6,485 nt of DNA from Gemmatimonadaceae bacterium (GTDB lineage: Bacteria; Gemmatimonadota; Gemmatimonadetes; Gemmatimonadales; Gemmatimonadaceae), in assembly GCA_013816695.1 (NCBI GenBank), contig JACDDZ010000095.1, positions 1 through 6,485 on the forward strand, in the 5' to 3' direction. Of the stretch, positions 1-5,337 are shown in pieces (position 1 is the stretch's first letter; each line of letters opens with the position of its first letter). A program made the translations under genes and the position numbers. The notes beneath the pieces are model-generated. The model made no database searches. It was not told the DNA's origin and saw only the letters and a program-made list of their open reading frames with translations.

Positions 1-920
1 ACAAACGGTCGCGTGCGTTCGGAGTTCACCCTGTCGATGATGGTCCCGAGTTCGGTCGAAAGTCTTCGAGCCCCAATCAGCTGGAGATAGTCGGGGCCTC
101 CACCGCGAATGTCTGCGGCCCCGCCGCGACCGATCATGTCGATGTTGATCTGGGCAACTATTGAATCGCGCTCGACGGTTGGGTGATCGGTAAACCAGCG
201 GGAACCGAGCAGTCCTGCCTCCTCGCCTGTGTGCGACACGAATAGAACCGACCGGCGTGGACGCGTTCCACTCTTTGCAAACGTTTCTGCGATCTCGAGC
301 AGGCCAACAGTGCCCGATCCGTCGTCATCCGCACCATTGACTATGGAGTCAATGCGAGTCACTGCGGGCCGCACACGCGATGCGGCTACGACTGACCTGA
401 TTGAATCGCGCTCAGCGGCAGTCGGCATGCGCTCGACTTGATTTTTTAATTTCTCGACCAGGAGATTTACCGCGCGCACCGAGTCCGGATCACGGGGAGT
501 GACAATGCCGATCGCATCATTGTGTGCTCCGATAGCGACAAAGGTATTCCTCAGCGCCGGATCGCTTCCGCGCAGAATCGCGACGACATTTCGTGCCCCC
601 CCCGGTACCGTCTTGGTCAGGTCGAGGCGTGCGGTGGGGGCCGGGTGAATGTCCTGGAAATACGTTCCGCTGTCGCCGGCCGGCTCGAGACCCATTTTCC
701 GGAACTCGTCAGCGATGTACTGCGTCCCCTTTCTGTTCCCAATTGTTCCAACGCCGCGACCAAGCATTGAATCATCGGAGAATATCTCGAGCCGCGTTCG
801 CAGCTCTCCGGCGGTTATGGCCGCAGTCGTCCTGCTGCCCGCGTTCCCGCCCATGAACGGCGTGCACGCCGATAATCCAGCCACCAGAATGAAGGTCACT
901 GCGCTGCGACTGCGAATCAT
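1..920 (-). CDS. M28 family zinc aminopeptidase, lipoprotein (C-terminus cut by window edge)
   Basis: The frame is open from the ATG at 918-920 to the window edge (306 complete codons). It begins with a lipoprotein signal: a short basic stretch, a hydrophobic core and the lipobox LSAC, with Cys19 as the lipidated residue, so the product is exported and membrane-anchored. The M28 di-zinc motifs follow in order: GAHNDAIG (His133), NGADDDGSG (Asp199), HTGEEAGLLGS (Glu233 as general base, Glu234 as ligand) and NIDMIGR (Asp261). Assignments come from comparison with Streptomyces griseus aminopeptidase; the last His ligand would lie beyond the edge. M28 enzymes release N-terminal amino acids from peptides, probably in the periplasm here. 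Two oddities: the usual aromatic in GAHYD is Asn, and about 50 charged residues (about 140-190) separate the first two motifs, which lie much closer in the Streptomyces enzyme. An AGGAG ribosome site at 927-931 supports the start. The exact substrate cannot be read from the sequence. Confidence 0.93.
   Translation of the reverse strand, partial: MIRSRSAVTFILVAGLSACTPFMGGNAGSRTTAAITAGELRTRLEIFSDDSMLGRGVGTIGNRKGTQYIADEFRKMGLEPAGDSGTYFQDIHPAPTARLDLTKTVPGGARNVVAILRGSDPALRNTFVAIGAHNDAIGIVTPRDPDSVRAVNLLVEKLKNQVERMPTAAERDSIRSVVAASRVRPAVTRIDSIVNGADDDGSGTVGLLEIAETFAKSGTRPRRSVLFVSHTGEEAGLLGSRWFTDHPTVERDSIVAQINIDMIGRGGAADIRGGGPDYLQLIGARRLSTELGTIIDRVNSERTRPF
596..603. repeat. Eight-base C/G homopolymer inside the M28 peptidase gene
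   Basis: There are eight consecutive C on the plus strand (eight G in the coding direction), covering the codons CCG GGG GGG G in the segment VPGGARN. The reading frame is intact on both sides, so the tract length as given is compatible with a functional gene. Tracts like this can slip during replication, but one tract of eight is not evidence of a phase-variable switch. Confidence 0.6.
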
Positions 921-926
921 TGTGCT

Positions 927-931
927 CTCCT
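927..931 (-). promoter_or_regulatory. Shine-Dalgarno site of the M28 peptidase gene
   Basis: On the minus strand AGGAG lies 6 bases before the ATG, within the wider GAGGAGAG. It is the clearest ribosome binding site in the window and fixes the peptidase start. Most other genes here have weak or no such site, so this one stands out. Confidence 0.75.
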
Positions 932-944
932 CGTTTGAACCCTG

Positions 945-972
945 AATTTACTGACCGGTAGCCGGCTGCGAA
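945..972 (-). promoter_or_regulatory. Candidate promoter of the M28 peptidase
   Basis: Read on the minus strand, TTCGCA (967-972, four of six to TTGACA) is followed after 16 bases by TAAATT (945-950, four of six to TATAAT). Transcription would begin near 938, giving a leader of roughly 18 bases that contains the AGGAG site. The geometry fits, but the match is only moderate and the call is inferred. Confidence 0.35.
954..967. promoter_or_regulatory. Tandem palindromes in the divergent promoter region, possible operator
   Basis: ACCGGT (954-959) is followed at once, sharing no base, by AGCCGGCT (960-967). Both are perfect palindromes, and together they also form the inverted repeat CCGG-TAG-CCGG (955-965). 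The element falls mostly in the spacer of the candidate peptidase promoter and about 18 bases upstream of the -35 of the opposite promoter, a place where a repressor could act on both. Short GC palindromes are common by chance, so this is weak. Confidence 0.25.
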
Positions 973-984
973 CCCTCCGAGCGG

Positions 985-1013
985 CCAACAATTTCCGCCT
1001 GGCATGGTATAAT
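985..1013 (+). promoter_or_regulatory. Extended -10 promoter of the lipoprotein-queCE operon, leaderless type
   Basis: A perfect TATAAT (1008-1013) is preceded by TG one base upstream (TGGTATAAT, 1005-1013), the extended -10 form for sigma-70-type factors. A weak -35, CCAACA (985-990, three of six), sits 17 bases upstream, and an extended -10 can compensate for that. Only six bases separate the -10 from the ATG at 1020, so transcription should begin at or within a base or two of the start codon. There is no room for a ribosome binding site. The predicted mRNA is therefore leaderless for its first gene. Confidence 0.75.
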
Positions 1014-1019
1014 CCACGT

Positions 1020-1628
1020 ATGAAAAAACTATCCTCGATTTCCCTGGCCTGCGCGTTGGCGGCAGCAATTGCCTGCTCGTCAGAAAAGCCTCCGGCGGAC
1101 CCCGCGTTCGGGAAACCGGACTCCATCGCTACGCCGCTCACGGTAGCGCCCGCTGAAACCGCCACAACCATGCCGAAGGAAGACTGGAATGTTTCGGAAA
1201 CCGGCATCGGTCCAGTGCGCGCCGGCATGACACTCAAGCAGGTAAACGAAGTACTGCCCGCGCTCAAGCCGTCGGAAGGCGCCGGCGACCTGGCCACTGC
1301 CGAATGCACTTACGCCCGCTCCAGCTCGCTTCCTTCGGGTGTGGTTCTGATGTTCGAGAAGGGGAGCGTGGCAAGAATAGAAGTTCGCTCGGGAAGCGCG
1401 AGAACCGCAGAGGGCGCCGGCATTGGAGACAAGGAAGCGCGACTCAAGTCATTGTATGGTGCGCGCCTCAAGACTTCTCCGCATAAATACACGGATGGCC
1501 ATTACCTGACACTCCCCTCGACAACCGACTCATCGAGCAAGATCGTTTTCGAAACTGATGGAATCAGGGTTCTTCGGTTTCGCTCCGGAAAAACACCCGC
1601 CGTTGATTATGTCGAAGGTTGCAGCTGA
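1020..1628 (+). CDS. Uncharacterised lipoprotein with GxGPVRxGMT motif
   Basis: The 202-residue product starts with a lipoprotein-like signal (basic MKK, hydrophobic stretch, AIAC with Cys19 then Ser-Ser). A proline- and alanine-rich linker follows to about residue 55. The folded part holds GIGPVRAGMTLKQVNEVL (62-79) and, about 70 residues later, a second similar helix start, GIGDKEARLKSLYG (134-147). Each looks like the GMT-x-x-x-V turn-helix of BamE/SmpA-type small outer-membrane lipoproteins, but overall similarity is not enough to claim that family. Cys96 and Cys201 could form a disulfide in the periplasm. The Cys+2 residue is Ser, consistent with outer-membrane sorting under enterobacterial rules. 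The gene leads the operon, and its TGA overlaps the next ATG by one base. I do not recognise a function. Confidence 0.85.
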   Translation: MKKLSSISLACALAAAIACSSEKPPADPAFGKPDSIATPLTVAPAETATTMPKEDWNVSETGIGPVRAGMTLKQVNEVLPALKPSEGAGDLATAECTYARSSSLPSGVVLMFEKGSVARIEVRSGSARTAEGAGIGDKEARLKSLYGARLKTSPHKYTDGHYLTLPSTTDSSSKIVFETDGIRVLRFRSGKTPAVDYVEGCS

Positions 1629-1795
1629 TGAAATGGCTGGTCGGCTTCCTTGGTGCAAATCTCGGCGGCTGGCTCGGCTGGTGGCTCGGCGCCCGCTTCG
1701 GCCTTGGAGTCGGACTTTTCCTGAGCCTCATTGGAACCGCCGCGGGAGTCTATTACGCCCGTCGCTTGATTAGTGAATACCTGGACTTCGATTGA
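1628..1795 (+). CDS. Small glycine-rich two-span membrane protein (55 aa)
   Basis: The ATG at 1628-1630 shares its A with the stop of the upstream lipoprotein (TGATG), and AAGG at 1615-1618 gives a ribosome site nine bases upstream. The product has two hydrophobic segments, about residues 3-20 and 25-43. They are rich in regularly spaced glycines ([11 protein letters not shown], then [16 protein letters not shown]), as in helix-packing glycine zippers. A YYARR positive patch and an acidic tail ending in DFD follow. The positive patch after the second span suggests a hairpin with both ends in the cytoplasm. The last bases overlap the queC start by four. From memory, short proteins of this pattern (GWWLGAR, IGTAAGxYY) occur in other bacteria without known function. 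Confidence 0.8.
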   Translation: MKWLVGFLGANLGGWLGWWLGARFGLGVGLFLSLIGTAAGVYYARRLISEYLDFD

Positions 1796-2484
1796 AGCGC
1801 CGTAGTGCTGTTGTACTTCTGAGCGGCGGTCTCGACTCAGCCACCGTTCTCGCACTCGCAGCGCGCGACGAATATGACCTGTATGCGCTGTCCTTCGACT
1901 ACGGCCAGCGCCACAACGTCGAGCTCGAACGTGCAGCGGCGCTTGCAAAACGCTATTCCGTCATGCGCCACGTCGTCGCACACATCGACCTGCGCACCTT
2001 CGGTGGCTCTGCTCTGACTTCCGACACTCCGGTTCCGAAGGATCGGGACACAGAATCTTCCGGCGAAATTCCTGTGACATACGTTCCAGCGCGAAACACA
2101 ATTTTCCTGTCCCATGCGCTCGCGTTCGCAGAAGTTTCCGGCGCACACGACATTTTCATCGGAGTGAATGCACTCGATTACAGCGGTTACCCTGACTGCA
2201 GGCCGGACTTCATTGACGCGTTTGAGCGCGTTGCAAACCTCGGAACCAGAGCCGGGGTCGAAAAAGCAGATCCAATCAGGATCCGGGCTCCACTCATACA
2301 GATGACTAAGCGAGAAATAATCCTGGCCGGAACCGCCGCTGGAGTGGACTACTCGATGACTACCAGCTGCTACGATCCTTCGACTGCCGGGCAGGCGTGC
2401 GGGCGATGCGATGCATGCGTGTTGCGCCTGCGCGGATTCGCCGAAGCCGGACTGACGGATCCTGCACAGTACGCTGCAAAGTGA
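1792..2484 (+). CDS. queC: 7-cyano-7-deazaguanine (preQ0) synthase QueC
   Basis: QueC is a cytoplasmic enzyme that uses ATP and ammonia to turn 7-carboxy-7-deazaguanine into preQ0, the last step before reduction to preQ1 in queuosine synthesis. The 230-residue product has the full family pattern: the N-terminal PP-loop SGGLDS (11-16) for ATP pyrophosphate, [11 protein letters not shown] (34-44), [14 protein letters not shown] (98-111), and a C-terminal zinc site of Cys193, Cys203, Cys206 and Cys209 in [18 protein letters not shown]. The start is the TTG at 1792. The frame has a TGA at 1774-1776, and no ATG or GTG lies between that stop and the PP-loop, so TTG is the only reasonable choice. 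It overlaps the previous stop (TTGA), and the end overlaps queE (GTGA), pointing to translational coupling. Length is normal. Confidence 0.97.
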   Translation: MKRRSAVVLLSGGLDSATVLALAARDEYDLYALSFDYGQRHNVELERAAALAKRYSVMRHVVAHIDLRTFGGSALTSDTPVPKDRDTESSGEIPVTYVPARNTIFLSHALAFAEVSGAHDIFIGVNALDYSGYPDCRPDFIDAFERVANLGTRAGVEKADPIRIRAPLIQMTKREIILAGTAAGVDYSMTTSCYDPSTAGQACGRCDACVLRLRGFAEAGLTDPAQYAAK

Positions 2485-3119
2485 CCTACACAGTCAGGGA
2501 GATTTTCTATACCCTCCAGGGTGAAGGCGCCAATGCCGGTAAGGCCGCGGTGTTTTGCAGGTTCTCAGGCTGCAACCTGTGGACCGGGCGCGAAGAAGAT
2601 CGCCACCGCGCTATCTGCCAGTTCTGCGACACCGATTTCTTTGGGATTGGCGTGGATGGCGGCAAGTTCGCCTCCGCCAGTGACCTTGCCGATGCGGTCA
2701 GTGAAAAATGGAACGCTGATGCAAACGCCCCTGGCGAGAAGTTTGTTGTATGCACCGGGGGCGAGCCGCTGCTCCAGCTTGATGAAACGCTGATTGCCGA
2801 ATTTCATGCGCGTGGTTTTACTGTAGCCGTCGAAACCAACGGAACACAAATACCCCCAACCGGAATTGACTGGACCTGCGTGAGTCCCAAGGCCGGAGCA
2901 ACACTCGTGATTACCTCCGGGGATGAGCTCAAACTTGTTTACCCGCAACCGGACGCCATGCCCGAGCTATTTGCCGAAATGAGCTTCAGGAATTTCTTCC
3001 TGCAGCCAATGGATGGACCAGATTCGGGCGCAAACACACGGAGTGCCATCGAATACTGTATGGCACATCCGCGGTGGAGGCTTAGCATTCAAACCCATAA
3101 ACTCGTCGGGATTCGGTAA
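2481..3119 (+). CDS. queE: 7-carboxy-7-deazaguanine synthase QueE (radical SAM)
   Basis: QueE is a radical SAM enzyme that rearranges 6-carboxy-5,6,7,8-tetrahydropterin to 7-carboxy-7-deazaguanine, the substrate of QueC. The 212-residue product begins with the family signature [16 protein letters not shown]. It carries the iron-sulfur cluster cysteines as Cys31, Cys46 and Cys49, i.e. CX14CX2C, the expanded form known from Burkholderia multivorans QueE rather than the usual CX3CX2C. TGGEPLLQ is the glycine-rich SAM-binding segment; VETNGT, VSPKAG and FLQPMDG are further family segments. The start is GTG at 2481, overlapping the queC stop by four bases (GTGA). An upstream ATG at 2397 keeps the frame open but would add 28 residues lying inside the queC zinc site, and the family N-terminus fits GTG. 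No ribosome site is visible, so translation is probably coupled to queC. Confidence 0.96.
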   Translation: MTYTVREIFYTLQGEGANAGKAAVFCRFSGCNLWTGREEDRHRAICQFCDTDFFGIGVDGGKFASASDLADAVSEKWNADANAPGEKFVVCTGGEPLLQLDETLIAEFHARGFTVAVETNGTQIPPTGIDWTCVSPKAGATLVITSGDELKLVYPQPDAMPELFAEMSFRNFFLQPMDGPDSGANTRSAIEYCMAHPRWRLSIQTHKLVGIR

Positions 3120-3124
3120 ACGAT

Positions 3125-3156
3125 GCGGTAGCGACGTAACTCAAGGCTGCTACCGC
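3125..3156. terminator. Hairpin between convergent queE and threonine synthase
   Basis: GCGGTAGC (3125-3132) and GCTACCGC (3149-3156) form a perfect 8-bp stem around a 16-base loop. It sits in the 52-bp gap between two convergent stop codons, where a shared terminator is expected. Neither strand has a strong run of T right after the stem (the plus strand has only CTTTT at 3169-3173), and the loop is long. A bidirectional or factor-assisted terminator is likely but not certain. Confidence 0.5.
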
Positions 3157-3171
3157 CGAATTAACGGGCTT

Positions 3172-4332
3172 TTAGAAAGCGTCGAGGTACTTTACTCCTG
3201 CACCTGTGTTGAACAACACAACCGTCTCCTCCGGTTCAACCTCTCCCAGCTCCTTGAGTTTTTGCAGGGCGGGCACACACGCGGCGCCTTCGGGCGCCAC
3301 AAACAACCCCTCGCTAGATCCGATCTCCCTTACCGCCTGAATCATTGCGGAATCGCTGACTGCGACGGCACGTCCGCCAGAGTCACGCACCGCTCGCAAG
3401 ATGAGAAAATCCCCTATAGCCTTCGGAACCCTGAGACCGGACGCAATGGTTGCAGCATTCTCGAACTCGGCCGCGTGGTCAGTCCCTGCCTCGAATGCAC
3501 GTACTATCGGCGCACACCCTTCGGCCTGCACTGAAATCATTCTCGGTCTTCGCGAGTCAATCCACCCCATCGTCTCCATTTCATCGAATGCTTTCCACAT
3601 CCCAATCAGTCCAGTTCCGCCACCGGTCGGGTAAATAATCACGTCAGGAAGGGTCCACCCAAGTTGTTCGGCAAGCTCGTAGCCCAGAGTCTTCTTCCCT
3701 TCCACTCGATACGGTTCCTTGAGAGTCGACACATCGAACCAGCCTTCGACATCCTTTCGCCTTCCCACTTCAGCGCCACAGTCCGTGATCAACCCGTCGA
3801 TGAGGGTTACGTGCGCACCGGTTTGTTCGCACTCCACCACGTTTGCGCGGGGAGTGTCGCGCGGCATGAAGATGTATGCGGAGATTCCTGCACGGGCTGC
3901 GTAAGCAGACAGTGCACCGCCTGCATTTCCTGCCGACGGAGCAGCAAGCTTCCTGACCCCCAACTCCTTCGCCATCGACACGGCAGTCGACATCCCGCGC
4001 GCCTTGAAACTCTGCGTCGGGTTCGTCGATTCATCCTTGATGAAAAGATTCTTCATTCCGAGCCGCGCGCCAAGACGCCCCGCGGAAACGAGCTTAGTAA
4101 ACCCCTCGCCGAGCGTTACAATGTTGGCGTCGGACTCGACCGGAAGCACTTCCCTGTACCGCCACATGTCGGAGCTCCGTCCAGCAAGGCTCGCCCGCGT
4201 CAGGGTGCGGCCTGCTCTGGCAAGGTCGTAGCGCACAAGCAGCGGTTTGCTGCATTTTGTGCAAAGATTCTGCAGCGTGCCTTTCGCGTGCTCCAATCCG
4301 CATGCTGCGCATTCAAGATGTGTAACGTTCAT
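3172..4332 (-). CDS. thrC: Threonine synthase (PLP-dependent)
   Basis: The 386-residue product matches the threonine synthase branch of fold-type II PLP enzymes, which convert O-phosphohomoserine and water to threonine and phosphate in the cytoplasm. Visible features are an N-terminal double CxxC knuckle (Cys8, Cys11, Cys24, Cys27, in ECAACG and LCTKC), the segment ESTNPTQSFKARG with the PLP Schiff-base lysine at Lys110, SAGNAGGAL for the cofactor and substrate region, the phosphate-cup loop TGGGTG (236-241), and the C-terminal EGAA and NTGAG segments. I chose the ATG at 4332 because the product then starts MNVTHLECAACG, typical of this group. An ATG 11 codons upstream (4365) would overlap the divergent gene. 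There is no clear ribosome site. It lies alone on its strand, with no other threonine pathway gene nearby. Related fold-II enzymes such as cysteate synthase are a lesser alternative. Confidence 0.93.
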   Translation of the reverse strand: MNVTHLECAACGLEHAKGTLQNLCTKCSKPLLVRYDLARAGRTLTRASLAGRSSDMWRYREVLPVESDANIVTLGEGFTKLVSAGRLGARLGMKNLFIKDESTNPTQSFKARGMSTAVSMAKELGVRKLAAPSAGNAGGALSAYAARAGISAYIFMPRDTPRANVVECEQTGAHVTLIDGLITDCGAEVGRRKDVEGWFDVSTLKEPYRVEGKKTLGYELAEQLGWTLPDVIIYPTGGGTGLIGMWKAFDEMETMGWIDSRRPRMISVQAEGCAPIVRAFEAGTDHAAEFENAATIASGLRVPKAIGDFLILRAVRDSGGRAVAVSDSAMIQAVREIGSSEGLFVAPEGAACVPALQKLKELGEVEPEETVVLFNTGAGVKYLDAF

Positions 4333-4352
4333 GTCAATAAGGTATTCGCTCA
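4333..4352. promoter_or_regulatory. 20-bp divergent start-to-start region
   Basis: Only 20 bases separate the threonine synthase ATG (minus) from the DinB-like ATG (plus). A weak plus-strand ribosome site, AAGG (4339-4342), lies ten bases before the ATG at 4353. Promoters for both genes must therefore lie inside the opposite coding region. GATAAT on the minus strand near 4384-4389 is a possible -10 for thrC but has no convincing -35. No promoter is firmly called. Confidence 0.4.
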
Positions 4353-4919
4353 ATGGCCGACGCACATACGCAGATAGGCGAGATTATCGCGGGATTGGAG
4401 TCGGCAGAATTACGCCTGCACGCGCTGGCTGCGCGAACCGGTGATGAAAACTGGATGCTCCGCAACAACCCCGAAAGCTGGTCCATCGCTGAATGCGTCG
4501 AACACCTCAACATGACATCCCGCGCCTACATTCCCTTGATCAGGTCGGCGCTCGCCAACGATAAACGGGGAACGACCGGTACATCCGGCTCCTTCAGGCG
4601 CGATGTTGCAGGGTTCCTGCTTTCCACGATGGTGGGACCGCTCCGAAAGATTGGAGGTACACGGCTCGGACGGGTAAAAACAACTGCGGAATTTGAACCT
4701 AAAGACTTGGTGGCCAGGAGTGTATCCACCGATGATTTTGGCCGACTTCAGTCCGAGCTGGTACACCTGATCAAAAGCTCCGAGCACCGTGAGCTGTCCG
4801 AGATCGATATCGTTTCCCCCTTCGGCGGAAGAATGAAGTACAACCTGTTTTCCGCCTTCACGATCCTTCCGCGACACCAGCACCGGCACCTTCAGCAGGC
4901 CGAAGCTGTCTGGAAATAG
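4353..4919 (+). CDS. DinB-like four-helix putative metal-binding protein
   Basis: The 188-residue product has the two end signatures of the DinB/YfiT-like superfamily. Near the N-terminus is ESWSIAECVEHLNMTSRAYIP with His51 (the usual W-S-x-x-E-x-x-x-H-L pattern). Near the C-terminus is LPRHQHRHLQQAEAVW, with His175 and His179 in the H-x3-H-x2-Q arrangement. The three histidines normally hold one divalent metal on a four-helix bundle. Members include thiol-dependent transferases for bacillithiol or mycothiol and many proteins of unknown role; this one is cytoplasmic with no signal peptide. Residues about 70-115 form a basic, glycine-rich stretch (FRRDVAGF, RKIGGTRLGR) longer than in simple members. 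The gene may head the run of small genes that follows after 31 bases. The specific substrate is unknown. Confidence 0.85.
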   Translation: MADAHTQIGEIIAGLESAELRLHALAARTGDENWMLRNNPESWSIAECVEHLNMTSRAYIPLIRSALANDKRGTTGTSGSFRRDVAGFLLSTMVGPLRKIGGTRLGRVKTTAEFEPKDLVARSVSTDDFGRLQSELVHLIKSSEHRELSEIDIVSPFGGRMKYNLFSAFTILPRHQHRHLQQAEAVWK

Positions 4920-4950
4920 CGCTGGCGAATTTCCTGCACTAACGAGTCTC

Positions 4951-5226
4951 ATGTCACGCGCATTCACGAAAGAAGACTCCGGACACTGGGGAAACCCGGG
5001 AGCCCGCTTCGACCTCCCCGAAAGAGATGATCCGGGGTTTGACGCCGCTGCGGCCGAAGCAATCCTCTCATCGGCACGCGCAGGCGACACTGGCAGCGGT
5101 GAAGCGGCGACCGGATACTATTGGGGCGAGCCTCGGCTCTTTCCGCATGTTCAAAAAATTCTCGACCGTGCCATCTCCGAAAACGACGAGCGACTCGAAC
5201 AGCTTGCGCGCAGGTTCCTGCGGTAA
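4951..5226 (+). CDS. Small MSRAFxKED protein of unknown function (91 aa)
   Basis: The product is soluble, with no signal or membrane span. It opens with MSRAFTKEDSG, continues with a proline/acidic linker (FDLPERDDPGFDAAAAEA), a central ATGYYWGEPRLFPHV and a C-terminal amphipathic helix, ILDRAISENDERLEQLARRFL. From memory, the opening MSRAFxKED also begins some GreA/GreB-related elongation-factor proteins, and the short form with ATGYxWGEP recurs as a hypothetical protein in environmental bacteria. Neither recollection was checked, and no catalytic motif is visible. The start has only a weak GAG upstream, and the next gene begins immediately after its TAA. Codon use is like that of its neighbours. 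Confidence 0.8.
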   Translation: MSRAFTKEDSGHWGNPGARFDLPERDDPGFDAAAAEAILSSARAGDTGSGEAATGYYWGEPRLFPHVQKILDRAISENDERLEQLARRFLR

Positions 5227-5337
5227 GTGAGCTTCATCGAAAGCATTGCATCCGTTCCCGGCCCGTGGAAACTCGCCGTTGCACTCGTCGCGGGGATCGT
5301 TTTCGTGGTAATCGCTGATCGCAAAACGCGGCGCTGA
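5227..5337 (+). CDS. Single-span membrane mini-protein (36 aa)
   Basis: A GTG directly abuts the stop of the previous gene (TAAGTG), and the frame ends in a TGA at 5335-5337 that overlaps the ATG of the next gene by one base. It encodes a short polar start, then PGPWKLAVALVAGIVFVVIA as one hydrophobic helix (about 12-30), then the basic end DRKTRR, which would lie in the cytoplasm by the positive-inside rule. Filling the gap exactly between two genes, plus GC-rich third codon positions, supports a real gene. The lack of a clear ribosome site and the small size leave doubt. Function unknown. Confidence 0.6.
   Translation: MSFIESIASVPGPWKLAVALVAGIVFVVIADRKTRR

Noticed and set aside
593..945. 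Plus-strand open frames in the first 950 bases
   Set aside because: The minus-strand frame carries all expected M28 zinc motifs and a signal peptide; the plus-strand frames are its shadows.
1661..1695. Repeated GGCTGG/GGCTCGG units that look like a short tandem repeat
   Set aside because: They are explained by codons for the [10 protein letters not shown] membrane helix; spacing is irregular, and nothing indicates a regulatory or mobile repeat.
3120..3171. Possible small RNA or riboswitch after queE
   Set aside because: Only a single 8-bp stem is seen, in a convergent gap, with no aptamer-like conserved core; a terminator is the simpler reading.
3013..3534. Plus-strand open frame of 173 codons overlapping queE and the end of threonine synthase
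   Set aside because: It lies antisense to thrC and in another frame of queE, both strong family matches, and its translation has no recognisable domain.
3664..4377. Plus-strand open frame of 237 codons opposite threonine synthase
   Set aside because: It is antisense to the conserved PLP enzyme; the Cys/His/Arg-rich product is typical of reversed GC-rich codons.
4410..5090. Minus-strand open frame of 226 codons opposite the DinB-like gene
   Set aside because: It has no motifs, spans two real plus-strand genes and is a by-product of their codon bias.
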